64,000 bases of DNA from Streptomyces cyaneus (lineage in GTDB: Bacteria; Actinomycetota; Actinomycetes; Streptomycetales; Streptomycetaceae): contig NZ_RQJW01000008.1 of the NCBI RefSeq assembly GCF_004028635.1, positions 372,001-436,000 of the forward strand. The letters are read 5' to 3'. The position numbers were made by a program, and so were the translations under genes. Positions 15,808 to 23,693 of the stretch are shown here, piece after piece. Within the stretch, counting starts at the first letter, position 1, and each line of letters opens with the position of its first letter. The notes beneath the pieces are model-generated. The model was not told the origin of the DNA and did no database searches. It was given only the letters and a program-made list of their open reading frames with translations.

Positions 15808-17829
15808 TCAGCGTCGGACGTCAGTCGCCATCAGGTCCCAGTGGCCGATCAGGTCGCGGTACAGGGCACAGTCGGCCAGCAGTTGGTCGTGGGTGCCGAG
15901 CTGGCAACGTGGGCCGTCCATGACGAGGACGAGGTCGGCACGCAGGGCTGAGCTGATCCGGTGGGCGCAGACGATCAGGGTGGACGGTCGGCTGGCGAAG
16001 GCCCGTTCGGCGACCGCCTCGGCGGCCGGGTCGAGGTGGCAGGTGGCCTCGTCCAGCAGGACCAGCGGGGCGGGCGGCAGCAGGGCGCGGACGAGGGCGA
16101 TCAGCTGGCGCTCACCCGCGGACAGCAGGGCCGGGTTCACCGGCACGTCGTATCCGCCGAGGCGTTCCACCAGCGCGGTGGCGCCGATTGCGTGGACCGC
16201 CGAGTCGAGGTCGGGTGGGGTTGCCGTCGGGTGCAGGTAGGCGAGGTTCTCGTGAAGGGTGCCGGCGACGATGTACGCCTCCTGCGGGATCAGCACGCGG
16301 AACCGGGCGAGTCGGCCGATGTCCAGGGAGCGGACCGGGACGCCGCCCAGGTGTACCTGGCCGACCTGTGGGTCGACTACCCCGGCGATGAGCGCGGCCA
16401 GCGTGGACTTGCCCGCGCCACTGGGGCCGACCACCGCCAGGTGGGTGCCCGATGCGAGGGACAGGTCGAGATCCCGGACGACCGGTTCGGCGGAGGGGGC
16501 ATAGCCGAAGGTGACACCGTGCAGCTCGACACGGCCGTCACGCGGGCGTGTGGCGTCCTGCGTTTCCGCCGTTGCTGGGGGCGATGGTGCGGCGGCGCGG
16601 GGTTTTCCGGGGGCCGGTGCGACTGAGACGGGGGCGAGCCGGGGGCTGCCTGCTCTGCTGCCGGCGGCTCGCGACGGCGACGCACCCCGGGTACCGGCCA
16701 CCGCCGACGCCCCGGTCACCCATGACGTCACAGTCACCGGCAATGACCTTGCCGCCCCCGCAGGCCCCGCCGCGTCCGCCTTCCGTGCTGCCCCTGCAGG
16801 CCCTGTCGGCTCCGCCGTCCTCGCCATCCCCGCCGCCCCCGATGGCCCCGTCACCCCCGCAGGCCACACCGCCTCCCCCACCCCGGCCGCCTCCAAGATC
16901 CGTCCGAGTGTGACCAGCAGCCACAACCCGCTCCCCCCGAGTCCCTGGACGAAGCCGCGCAGCGCCGGTTGCAGGCTCTGGGAGACGTAAGTCAGCGCGC
17001 CGAGGATCGCGCCGGCCGTCACCCCGCCCCGCACCAGCCAGGGCGTGCCGGCCAGGATGAGCACGATCGGGAGCCAGCCGCCGACACCCAGCGCGGCCGT
17101 GCGCAACGCGGTGAGCCGGGCCAGGGCGCGGGCAGCGCGCGCCGCCTCGTCGATACGGGCGCCTGCTCGACGGCGTACCGTCGCCTCGGCGCCGCATGCC
17201 GTCACGTCCCGCAGTCCGCCGGCCACCGTGCTCACCTGCTCGGCGATGGCCTCGTCGGCGAGGACGACCGCCCGCTGCCGGGCCGCCATCGCCCGCAGGG
17301 CCAGCAGGAAGAGTGCGAGCCCGGCCGTGAGGGGTGGCACGACGAACAGCAGCAGGGCCGGATCCAGCGCGGCGAGCCCCAGCATCACGCTCACCGTCGT
17401 GACCGCGAAACTCTGCACGAACATCACGACCGCTCCGTACGACTCACGGGCGATCTCCACCTGTTCGGTCAGCCGGGCCACGCCCGCCGTGTCGGCGGTC
17501 TGCCCGACGCGGGCGGAGCGGTGCAGGGTGCCGGTGGTGACGAGCGTGACCAGGTCGTCGCGGAACGGCTCGACGACCGCGGCCAGTTGGAGGGTGGACT
17601 GCCGGGTGCCCCAGGCGCCGACGAGGACGGCGCAGGCCAGCAGGCCGAGCCAGCCGAAGCCCTCGGTGGTGCGGTCGGCGAGGAAGCCGTCGTCGACGGC
17701 ACGGGCGACCAGCCAGCCGGACAGCAGCGCGGGGACGGCCTCGACCAGCGACCAGCCGGTGAGTCGTATGAACTCCCGGCGGCGCGTGCGCAGCGTGGAG
17801 CGCAGCAGGACCCCGGGCGCCGGGCTCAC
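15808..17829 (-). CDS. ramB: ABC exporter subunit RamB (TMD-NBD half transporter)
   Basis: A 673-aa half-size ABC exporter, expected to pair with RamA to export the processed lanthipeptide. A six-TM domain spans about residues 10-330. The ATPase domain has Walker A GPSGAGKST, signature LSAGERQ (variant of LSGGQ) and Walker B LVLLDEATCHLD with the catalytic Glu present. GTG 17829 is preferred: GGAGG lies 6 nt upstream and it overlaps the ramA stop as GTGA. An upstream ATG (17847) has a poorer ribosome site. Between the two domains is an unusual Ala/Gly/Pro-rich linker of roughly 100 residues with degenerate GPAGAAR repeats. Confidence 0.85.
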   Translation of the reverse strand: MSPAPGVLLRSTLRTRRREFIRLTGWSLVEAVPALLSGWLVARAVDDGFLADRTTEGFGWLGLLACAVLVGAWGTRQSTLQLAAVVEPFRDDLVTLVTTGTLHRSARVGQTADTAGVARLTEQVEIARESYGAVVMFVQSFAVTTVSVMLGLAALDPALLLFVVPPLTAGLALFLLALRAMAARQRAVVLADEAIAEQVSTVAGGLRDVTACGAEATVRRRAGARIDEAARAARALARLTALRTAALGVGGWLPIVLILAGTPWLVRGGVTAGAILGALTYVSQSLQPALRGFVQGLGGSGLWLLVTLGRILEAAGVGEAVWPAGVTGPSGAAGMARTAEPTGPAGAARKADAAGPAGAARSLPVTVTSWVTGASAVAGTRGASPSRAAGSRAGSPRLAPVSVAPAPGKPRAAAPSPPATAETQDATRPRDGRVELHGVTFGYAPSAEPVVRDLDLSLASGTHLAVVGPSGAGKSTLAALIAGVVDPQVGQVHLGGVPVRSLDIGRLARFRVLIPQEAYIVAGTLHENLAYLHPTATPPDLDSAVHAIGATALVERLGGYDVPVNPALLSAGERQLIALVRALLPPAPLVLLDEATCHLDPAAEAVAERAFASRPSTLIVCAHRISSALRADLVLVMDGPRCQLGTHDQLLADCALYRDLIGHWDLMATDVRR

Positions 17830-19664
17830 CACACGCCTCCGTCGCATTGCGATGACGGTTCCGATTCCGGTGACGCTTCCGATCGCCCATCCGGTGTCGG
17901 GGCCGGATGTGCCCCCTGATGCTGATCCAGCTCCGTACCCGCCTCCCCGACACCCCCTGACTCCGGCCGGAACACCGCCCGATACCCCTCCTCCATCCAC
18001 AGATCCCGATGCGTCCCCACCCCCCGCACCCGGCCCGCGTCGAGCCAGACCACGGCCTCCGCGTCGGCCGCCGTGGAGGCGCGGTGGGTCACGACCAGTC
18101 GGGACCGGCCGGCGAGGGGACCGGTGCCGGTCAGGGCCTGGCTGATGTGGTGCTCGGTGACGGTGTCGAGGCTGGCCGTCACGTCGTCCAGCACCAGGAG
18201 GCGGCCGTTCGGTGCGGACTGGACGAACGCGCGTGCCAGGCCGATGCGTTGGTACTCGCCGCCGGACAGCGGCGCACGGGTGAGCGGGGTGCCGTAGCCC
18301 TCGGGTGTGGTCCGGATGAAGGCGTCCGCGCGTGCCGCGGTGGCCCCCGCGCGGACCTCCCCACCGCCGGGCGTGCGCGGCCCGAATCCGATCGCGTCGG
18401 CGAAGGTTCCGCCCAGCAGCACCGGGCGTTCGAAGCCGTAGGCGACGGCCCGCCGCAGCTCCGCGCGGTCCACCTCGCGCAGCGGCACTCCGTCGAGCCG
18501 TATCTCGCCCTCGTCCGGGTCGGCGAGCCGTCCGGCCAGTGCGGCCAGCAGGGATTTGCCGGATCCCGAGCGTCCTACGACCGCGGTCAGCGCGCCCGCC
18601 GGTAGGTCCAGGTCGATGCCGTCCAGCGCGGCGTCGCCCTCGGCGGTGCGTACCGTGACCCCGTGGAACTGCAGCCGGCCGCCACCCCCGCAGGGCAGAC
18701 GAGCGTCGCCGTACGCGACCGTGGGCTCGCTCAGCACCTCGGCGATCCGCCCCGCGGTGGCGCGTGCGAAGGCCAGCCGGTTCACCGAGGCCACCAGCGA
18801 ACTCACGCCGGTGGCCAGGAGCACGTACCCGCTCGCGGCGAGCATCTGACCCGGTGTGATGCGGCCCCCGGCGAGCCCAAGACCGGCCACGGCCAGTACG
18901 GCGACCTCCAGCAGGGGGACGATCGCCGCGTCCCGTGCGGAGACCCGGGCGAACGCGCGCCACATGCCCAGGCCGTGGCGGTGCAGTTCGGGCAGCGGCT
19001 CCAGTACCCGCTCGGCCTCGCGGGGCATGGTCCCGGCGGCCGTGATGGTCCGGATTCCGGTGAGGGCGTCGACGAGCCGGGTGGCGATGCGGCCCTGCGT
19101 GGCGAAGTAGCGGTCGTTGAGGTCGGAGACATCGCGGACGAAGGCGCGGACCACGAGGACGACCAGGGGCAGTCCGGCCACGAAGGTGAGGCACAGCCAC
19201 GGGTCGATGAGGGCCAGGGCCACCACGGCCCCGACCGGGGGGAGCAGTTCGGTCACCGCCCACACCAGGCCCGACGGGGCGCTGCCGGCCCGGGCGGTGT
19301 TGCCCACCAGGCGGGCCACCAGGTCGCCGGGGGTGTGCCGGCGGGCGGCGGGGGCGCCCAGGTCGAGGACATGGCGGAGCAGGGTGTGCCGCAGCCATGC
19401 CGTGCAGCGGGCGTTGGCCACGGCGCCCGCGTAGTCGTCCGCGGCGTCGCACACCACCAGCAGGGTGACGGTTACGGCGGACAGCGTGAGCCACGGCGTG
19501 GTGTCGCCGCGCCCGAGCACGGCGTCGACGGTGCGGCCCATGACGGCCGGCAGGAGTATGTAGACGCCTGCCAGCAGGACGGACGTGGCGGCCTGGACCC
19601 CGCCCCATGCACCGCCTCGCCGGACCGCCGTCAGCAGCAGACGGTCCGCCGCGCGTCGGTCCAC
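17826..19664 (-). CDS. ramA: ABC exporter subunit RamA (TMD-NBD half transporter)
   Basis: A 612-aa half ABC exporter. The N-terminal membrane domain has about six TM segments, and the ATPase domain has Walker A GRSGSGKS, signature LSGGEYQR and Walker B LLVLDDVTASLD. The residue after the Walker B Asp is Asp, not Glu, so this subunit probably contributes a degenerate ATP site, as in heterodimeric exporters; RamB keeps the Glu. GTG 19664 has GGGAG upstream. The C-terminal 40 residues are Ser/Pro/Glu-rich and of unclear role. It lies 121 bp after ramS, past a hairpin, and overlaps ramB. Confidence 0.85.
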   Translation of the reverse strand: MDRRAADRLLLTAVRRGGAWGGVQAATSVLLAGVYILLPAVMGRTVDAVLGRGDTTPWLTLSAVTVTLLVVCDAADDYAGAVANARCTAWLRHTLLRHVLDLGAPAARRHTPGDLVARLVGNTARAGSAPSGLVWAVTELLPPVGAVVALALIDPWLCLTFVAGLPLVVLVVRAFVRDVSDLNDRYFATQGRIATRLVDALTGIRTITAAGTMPREAERVLEPLPELHRHGLGMWRAFARVSARDAAIVPLLEVAVLAVAGLGLAGGRITPGQMLAASGYVLLATGVSSLVASVNRLAFARATAGRIAEVLSEPTVAYGDARLPCGGGGRLQFHGVTVRTAEGDAALDGIDLDLPAGALTAVVGRSGSGKSLLAALAGRLADPDEGEIRLDGVPLREVDRAELRRAVAYGFERPVLLGGTFADAIGFGPRTPGGGEVRAGATAARADAFIRTTPEGYGTPLTRAPLSGGEYQRIGLARAFVQSAPNGRLLVLDDVTASLDTVTEHHISQALTGTGPLAGRSRLVVTHRASTAADAEAVVWLDAGRVRGVGTHRDLWMEEGYRAVFRPESGGVGEAGTELDQHQGAHPAPTPDGRSEASPESEPSSQCDGGVW

Positions 19665-19678
19665 CGGCTGCTCCCGTC

Positions 19679-19735
19679 GTCGTACGGTTTCAGACCAAGT
19701 CGTACGGGTTCAGGTAAAAAAGTCGTACGGTTTCA
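19679..19735. repeat. Three short direct repeats upstream of ramA
   Basis: The 14-mer GTCGTACGGTTTCA occurs at 19679-19692 and 19722-19735, with a one-mismatch copy (GTCGTACGGGTTCA) at 19699-19712. Spacings are 20 and 23 bp, about two helical turns. They lie between the ramS hairpin and the ramA start and could be activator sites or processing signals; this is inference. Confidence 0.6.
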
Positions 19736-19745
19736 CGTAAATAGA

Positions 19746-19772
19746 GGCGGGGGCGCAAAGAGAGCCCCCGCC
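19746..19772 (-). terminator. Hairpin between ramS and ramA (terminator or attenuator)
   Basis: Perfect 9-bp GC-rich stem (19746-19754 with 19764-19772) and 9-nt loop; in the minus-strand direction it is followed by TCTATTTACG. A partial terminator here would let the peptide transcript exceed the transporter transcript, as expected for lanthipeptide operons. Confidence 0.65.
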
Positions 19773-19785
19773 TTGTCTGTCAGGA

Positions 19786-19908
19786 CTAGCAGAGCAGCAG
19801 GCTGAGCCGGCTGCCTCCGCCACACCCCTTGCTGGCCCGGCTGCCCGGCGGCGGACGGTACCCGGTCTCGGACTCGGTGGTCAGACCCTGTAGTTCGAGG
19901 AGCGACAT
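19786..19908 (-). CDS. ramS: SapB/AmfS-type class III lanthipeptide precursor RamS
   Basis: A 40-residue precursor. The leader starts MSLLELQGL, carrying the LxLQ recognition motif of RamS/AmfS-type leaders. The C-terminal core contains SRASKGC (Ser23-x2-Ser26-x2-Cys29) and SRLSLLLC (Ser33-x2-Ser36-x3-Cys40), separated by GGG. These fit the class III rule S-x2-S-x(2-5)-C for lanthionine or labionin rings. The ATG is preceded by AGGAGGTGAGG, which overlaps the ramC stop; ramC ends 6 bp upstream. The known relative SapB is a surfactant peptide that helps aerial hyphae form. Compared with SapB the first ring is shorter and basic, and the peptide ends on Cys. Confidence 0.9.
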   Translation of the reverse strand: MSLLELQGLTTESETGYRPPPGSRASKGCGGGSRLSLLLC

Positions 19909-19914
19909 GTGTCC

Positions 19915-22530
19915 TCACCTCCTCTCTCGAACTCGCGTGGGGACGGGTGGGTCATGAGCGGGCCGTAGGCCCGGGGTCAGGAACGGCAGCCCGGTGGGCC
20001 GGGAGTGGAAGGCGGCGCCCAGGGCCAGCAGTACGCCCGCGGTGCCGGTGGCCAGGTCCATCGACAGCCGTAGCAACTGCTCGCCGGGGAAGGCGAGACG
20101 GCCGTCCAGCAGGCAGGCGTGGCGCTCCAGGTGGCGTACGTGGTCCGCGATCACGGGGTCGCGCGCGGCGGCAGTGCCCGGCGGGTGTGCGCGGCTGAGG
20201 TGGAGGATCATTCCGGCGACGCCGTCGAAGAGTCCGGGTTCGATGTAGAACGATGCCCTCGCGGCCCTGCGGATCGCCTGGGCGGCGGCCGAGAACCGCT
20301 CGTCCGACCGGTGGGTGAGGTACTCGTCGAGAACCATGCCGATGCCCACGCTGCCGTCGGCGAGATAGGGCATGGTGCGCCAGCCCTCGTTCACCTCCAT
20401 CGACCCGTCCGGGCGCTCCAGGCAGCGGCGCAGGTCCTGGCGCAGCGCGGTGGCGGCCAGGTCGAGCAGTACCGGGTCGCCGCTGTGCTCGTACAGACGC
20501 AGGAACAGCAGCGCGGGCCCGGACGAGCCGTACATCAGCCCGGCTCTCGGGTGGGCGCCGCCGCTGGTCTCGGGCACGCCGTCGGCCGGGCCGAGGCGGT
20601 CGGCGACGGTCTGTGCCACGTCCAGGGCGGCGTCACCGCAGGCGGCGTCGCCGAGGGTGGTGGCGAAGTGCAGCAGGTTGAGCCCGATGCCGGACAGGCC
20701 GCCCTTGAGGTCCAGGGCGAGGGCTTCCCAGTGCTCGCCCAGGCACATGTCGAGGACCTTGGCAGCCTCCTCGTGGTGCCCGAGGTGTTCGAGGACGTAC
20801 GCGACGCCGTGCAACCCGTCGTAGAAACCGAGGCGGGTTCCTGGTTCCGGGTGCAGTGCGCGCCGGATCAGCCAGTCCTCGTGTTCGGGGTGGCGTCCGG
20901 CGCCGGCCGCGTCCAGCGCGTACAGCACGCCCGCCGCACCGTGGGCCAGATCGAGGCCGCCGCCCGGGAGGGTGAACTGCTCGATGTCGCCCGGGAAGAG
21001 CCGGTCGCGGCGCTCGGGTGTGGCGGCGGCCAGGACGGCGTCGGACATCGAGGTGCGGGCGCGCAGCCAGCCGGAGTGGTCGGCCTCCAAGTGGGGTCCG
21101 TCGTCCGCGCCCGCGGCCATTCCGCCGTCGCCGGTGAGCGTGCGGACCGCCTCGTCGAGGAACTGCCGGGGAACGGGGAACAGCCGGGCGGCCTCCCTGG
21201 CGAGCTGCCCCGCCTTGCCGCCGTCCAGGTCGATGAGGCCCGTCAGCGGCATGAAGAGGAAGATCCTCATGCAGGCCAGCGCATACCGGTCGATGTCGAA
21301 GCCGGTGGCCCCGCTGGGGGCGATGAAACCCGGGGCCGCGAGGACCTGGCGCCCCGCCTGCGTCACGTCCGACGCGCCCTCGAAGTCGATCAGCACCACC
21401 CTGCCGTCGGGACGGACCAGGACGTTGTACGTGTGCACGTCGCCGATGACGATGCCCCGCTCATGGATCGCGGCGACCGCTTCCTCCACCTGCCGGTGGA
21501 TGTCGAGGGCCCAGGAGGCGTAGTCGGCGAAGGCCGCCGCGTCGGCGTCCAGGTCGGTCGGCGGATAGCGTTCGACGAACACCTCGTGCAGGGCCCTTCC
21601 CTCGATGAACTCCTCGACGAGGAAGTGGTGACCGCCCAGTTCGAAGTGGTCGCGGACCTCGGGTACGCAGGGCAGTCCGCGCAGCCGTTCCAGGGCCGTC
21701 CGCTCGCGCTCCAGTCGGGTGACGGCGTCCGCGCCGTCGGTGGTGAGTCCCGCGTGGGGCCGGGCCTCCTTGAGGACCACACGTTCCTCGGTGCGGGTGT
21801 CGACCGCGGCGTACAGTCCGCCGCCGTTGGAGAAGTGCAGTGCCCTCTCGATCCGGTAGGGCAGGTCGGCGACGGTGGTCCGGTGGCGCTCGGCGAGATG
21901 CGGTTCGAGGAATCCGGGCAACGGCACCCACTCGGGAACCTGGAAGGTGGGACCTCGCACATCCGGTACCAGACGTCCGGAGGGGTCCTCCACCGCCTGC
22001 TCCAGCACACCGTCGGCCGAGACGCAGTACCGGTCGGCGAAGGCGCCGTACCTGACGTACAGCGGACCGGCGCCCCAGCGCAGATCGCTGAGAATGTACG
22101 GCCCCTGCAGACCGTCGAGGGCGGTGCCGAGCTCGGTGAGTATGCGCTCGCACTCGGCCTCGTCCGCCGGGTACATGGTCACGAACTTGCCGCTGGACCC
22201 GCGGTGCGCGTACTTGGCGTTGGCGAGGAACAGGGTGTCCAGGCCGGGCAGGAACTTGAAGGCGATACGACGCTGGACGCAGTAGTCCCACACCGCGTCC
22301 AGGATCAGCTGCGCGTTGTCCGGACACGCCGAGGCGTGGATCTTCCAGCCCTGTCGGGGAAGTTGCGTGTCGACGGGACGGTAGACCACCCAGTCGCCGA
22401 GTTCCTCGCGCAACCACGAGGCAGGGGGCGGGCGCAGGGTCTGGTGGAAGCGGCCGCGCGTCCGGCCGTGGGACGGCGTGTCGTAGAAGTGCGGATGAGT
22501 GAGGCAGTACACCTCGTACCGCTTGTCCAC
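19915..22530 (-). CDS. ramC: Class III lanthionine synthetase RamC (LanKC)
   Basis: An 871-aa trifunctional enzyme that phosphorylates Ser in RamS, eliminates phosphate to dehydroalanine, and cyclises. The N-terminal lyase-like region spans about residues 1-225. The kinase region spans about 230-480, with the ATP-binding Lys in VVLKEARP, catalytic loop IGDVHTYNVLV and LIDFEGA in place of DFG. A LanC-like cyclase follows; it shows GLSGIGL and YGSSGPAL but not the Zn-binding Cys/His set of class I/II, as usual for class III. GTG 22530 has GGGAGG 8 nt upstream. It heads ramC-ramS-ramA-ramB. Confidence 0.93.
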   Translation of the reverse strand: MDKRYEVYCLTHPHFYDTPSHGRTRGRFHQTLRPPPASWLREELGDWVVYRPVDTQLPRQGWKIHASACPDNAQLILDAVWDYCVQRRIAFKFLPGLDTLFLANAKYAHRGSSGKFVTMYPADEAECERILTELGTALDGLQGPYILSDLRWGAGPLYVRYGAFADRYCVSADGVLEQAVEDPSGRLVPDVRGPTFQVPEWVPLPGFLEPHLAERHRTTVADLPYRIERALHFSNGGGLYAAVDTRTEERVVLKEARPHAGLTTDGADAVTRLERERTALERLRGLPCVPEVRDHFELGGHHFLVEEFIEGRALHEVFVERYPPTDLDADAAAFADYASWALDIHRQVEEAVAAIHERGIVIGDVHTYNVLVRPDGRVVLIDFEGASDVTQAGRQVLAAPGFIAPSGATGFDIDRYALACMRIFLFMPLTGLIDLDGGKAGQLAREAARLFPVPRQFLDEAVRTLTGDGGMAAGADDGPHLEADHSGWLRARTSMSDAVLAAATPERRDRLFPGDIEQFTLPGGGLDLAHGAAGVLYALDAAGAGRHPEHEDWLIRRALHPEPGTRLGFYDGLHGVAYVLEHLGHHEEAAKVLDMCLGEHWEALALDLKGGLSGIGLNLLHFATTLGDAACGDAALDVAQTVADRLGPADGVPETSGGAHPRAGLMYGSSGPALLFLRLYEHSGDPVLLDLAATALRQDLRRCLERPDGSMEVNEGWRTMPYLADGSVGIGMVLDEYLTHRSDERFSAAAQAIRRAARASFYIEPGLFDGVAGMILHLSRAHPPGTAAARDPVIADHVRHLERHACLLDGRLAFPGEQLLRLSMDLATGTAGVLLALGAAFHSRPTGLPFLTPGLRPAHDPPVPTRVRERR

Positions 22531-22766
22531 GATGAGCCTCCCGCGAGGGGACGGGCTGGCGGTCGGGGGCGGGCCCCTGACCAGCGCCTCTTACCTACCA
22601 CGATGGCAGAACAGGGGACCGCGGGGCATCGTTCGTCTGTCACCGGACGCCTATGAGAATCGCACTGCCCGCCTGTATGAATCGCATGGCCCGCGGAGAT
22701 GCCGAAGCGGGTCGTCCGGGGGAGGGGTCGGTCTGGGGGAGGGGCTCGGCTCGCCGGCGCGGCCGG

Positions 22767-22981
22767 TCAGGCGGACGGGCTGGGCGGGCCGGCGCGCAGG
22801 GCTGCGACGACTCCGCCGTCGACGAGGAGGTCGGTGCCGCTGACGAACGTCGAGTCGGGACCCAGGAGGAACGCGGTCGCGGCGGCGATGTCGGCCGGTG
22901 TGCCCAGCCGTCCGGCGGCCGAGGCGTCGATCATCGCGCGCATCGCGGTGCCGCTGTCGCCCGCGAGTTCCTGCTGTCCCA
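22767..22981 (-). pseudogene. C-terminal fragment of a short-chain dehydrogenase/reductase
   Basis: About 65 codons match only the last quarter of a classical SDR: AMRAMIDASAAGRLGTPADI, followed by AAATAFLLGPD and VSGTDLLVDGGV. The Rossmann glycine motif and the YxxxK active site are absent, and the frame upstream encodes nothing SDR-like. It lies about 235 bp upstream of ramC on the same strand and is best read as a truncated relic. Confidence 0.75.
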
Positions 22982-23121
22982 TGACGGCGCCTGACCTGTC
23001 GTCAGTCGTGGTCGGCGGGCCCCGCACTCAATGCGGATGTGCGTTCATGGTCCGCATCGGTCGCGTTCCTCGGCCACGGGCGCCAGGTGATGCGCTCGAT
23101 GTCGGTGTTGAACTGCCGTAG

Positions 23122-23325
23122 ATCGGCGGTGAACCGTCCCAGGCGCTCGGGCGTTCAGTCGGCCACGACCGTGGACAGGCCGGTGACGATTTCCTCGCGC
23201 TGTTCTGTGAGGAGCCTGAAGTCACTCTCCTCGAACCGAGCCCCGCAGTGGACCTGCTCGCGGCCGTACGCGAGGCTGCCGCTGTCTGCCCCGCCTCGGC
23301 CATCACGATCGACGACGACCACTGA
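23122..23325 (+). pseudogene. C-terminal ferredoxin-like fragment
   Basis: One frame ends with AVREAAAVCPASAITIDDDH, the pattern of the last cluster-binding Cys and C-terminus of small actinobacterial ferredoxins that usually serve P450s. The frame is blocked by a TAG at 23119, no start codon is evident, and the N-terminal CxxxxxC cluster motif is missing. Most likely this is a decayed [3Fe-4S] ferredoxin gene. The 22982-23693 interval otherwise holds only the leader ORF and hairpin described below. Confidence 0.5.
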
Positions 23326-23431
23326 AAATCAGCTGCTTCGACCCCGCCCGGCTCCCTACACTCACCACGCAGCAACGCGCCGCACCACCATCAACGGCGC
23401 GTCACCGTGATGAGTCGAGGGGAGCCGGGCC

Positions 23432-23548
23432 GTGTGTGACCGCACCGCCGTCGTCGTCTCCCCCTCCCGGTACGACGTGATCCTCGTGTCCTGGTCCTCC
23501 CGGTGCCCGCTGCGCGGTCGGCACCGGATGCCCGTGACGAGCACCTGA
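23432..23548 (+). CDS. Possible 38-aa leader peptide upstream of the EF-G-like gene
   Basis: A GTG-started small ORF (VCDRTAVVVSPSRYDVILV...) has AGGGGAG at a plausible distance upstream. It ends 24 bp before a strong stem-loop and 146 bp before the translation-factor gene. Short translated leaders followed by hairpins regulate ribosome-protection genes such as tet(M). No homology is claimed and the ORF could be fortuitous. Confidence 0.3.
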   Translation: MCDRTAVVVSPSRYDVILVSWSSRCPLRGRHRMPVTST

Positions 23549-23571
23549 GAGCGCCCGAACACGTCAACGCC

Positions 23572-23604
23572 CCTGCCTTCTCCCGATTCTGATCGGGCGG
23601 CAGG
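23572..23604 (+). promoter_or_regulatory. Two-part stem-loop (attenuator-like) upstream of the EF-G-like gene
   Basis: CCTGCC (23572-23577) pairs with GGCAGG (23599-23604), and inside it CCCGAT (23582-23587) pairs with ATCGGG (23592-23597) around a TCTG loop. It lies between the small ORF and GTG 23694. It could be the terminator of the upstream short transcript or an attenuator of the downstream gene. Confidence 0.5.
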
Positions 23605-23693
23605 TCGTGCTCATGTGCGCGGACGCGCCGTCCGGGAATCGCGCTGACCCTTTTCGTTCCGGATCAACCGGATCATTCGAAAGGCCAAGGGCC

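Noticed and set aside
17830..19608. 1266-residue fusion reading from within ramA into ramB
   Set aside because: The upstream half is an Arg/Gly-rich shadow of ramA; a GTG with GGAGG at 17829 starts RamB.
15146..22530. Class I/II lanthipeptide cluster
   Set aside because: No LanB or LanM features; the synthetase has the lyase-kinase-cyclase order and lacks zinc ligands, so class III.
20119..22656. 845-codon plus-strand frame opposite ramC
   Set aside because: Antisense shadow of the LanKC gene with no recognisable motif.
22653..23121. Plus-strand frames around 22.7-23.1 kb as small genes
   Set aside because: They are antisense to the SDR fragment and lack motifs.
23607..23693. ATG-proximal extension of the EF-G-like protein
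   Set aside because: Adds 29 residues not typical of EF-G and runs through the hairpin and leader region; GTG 23694 fits the conserved start.
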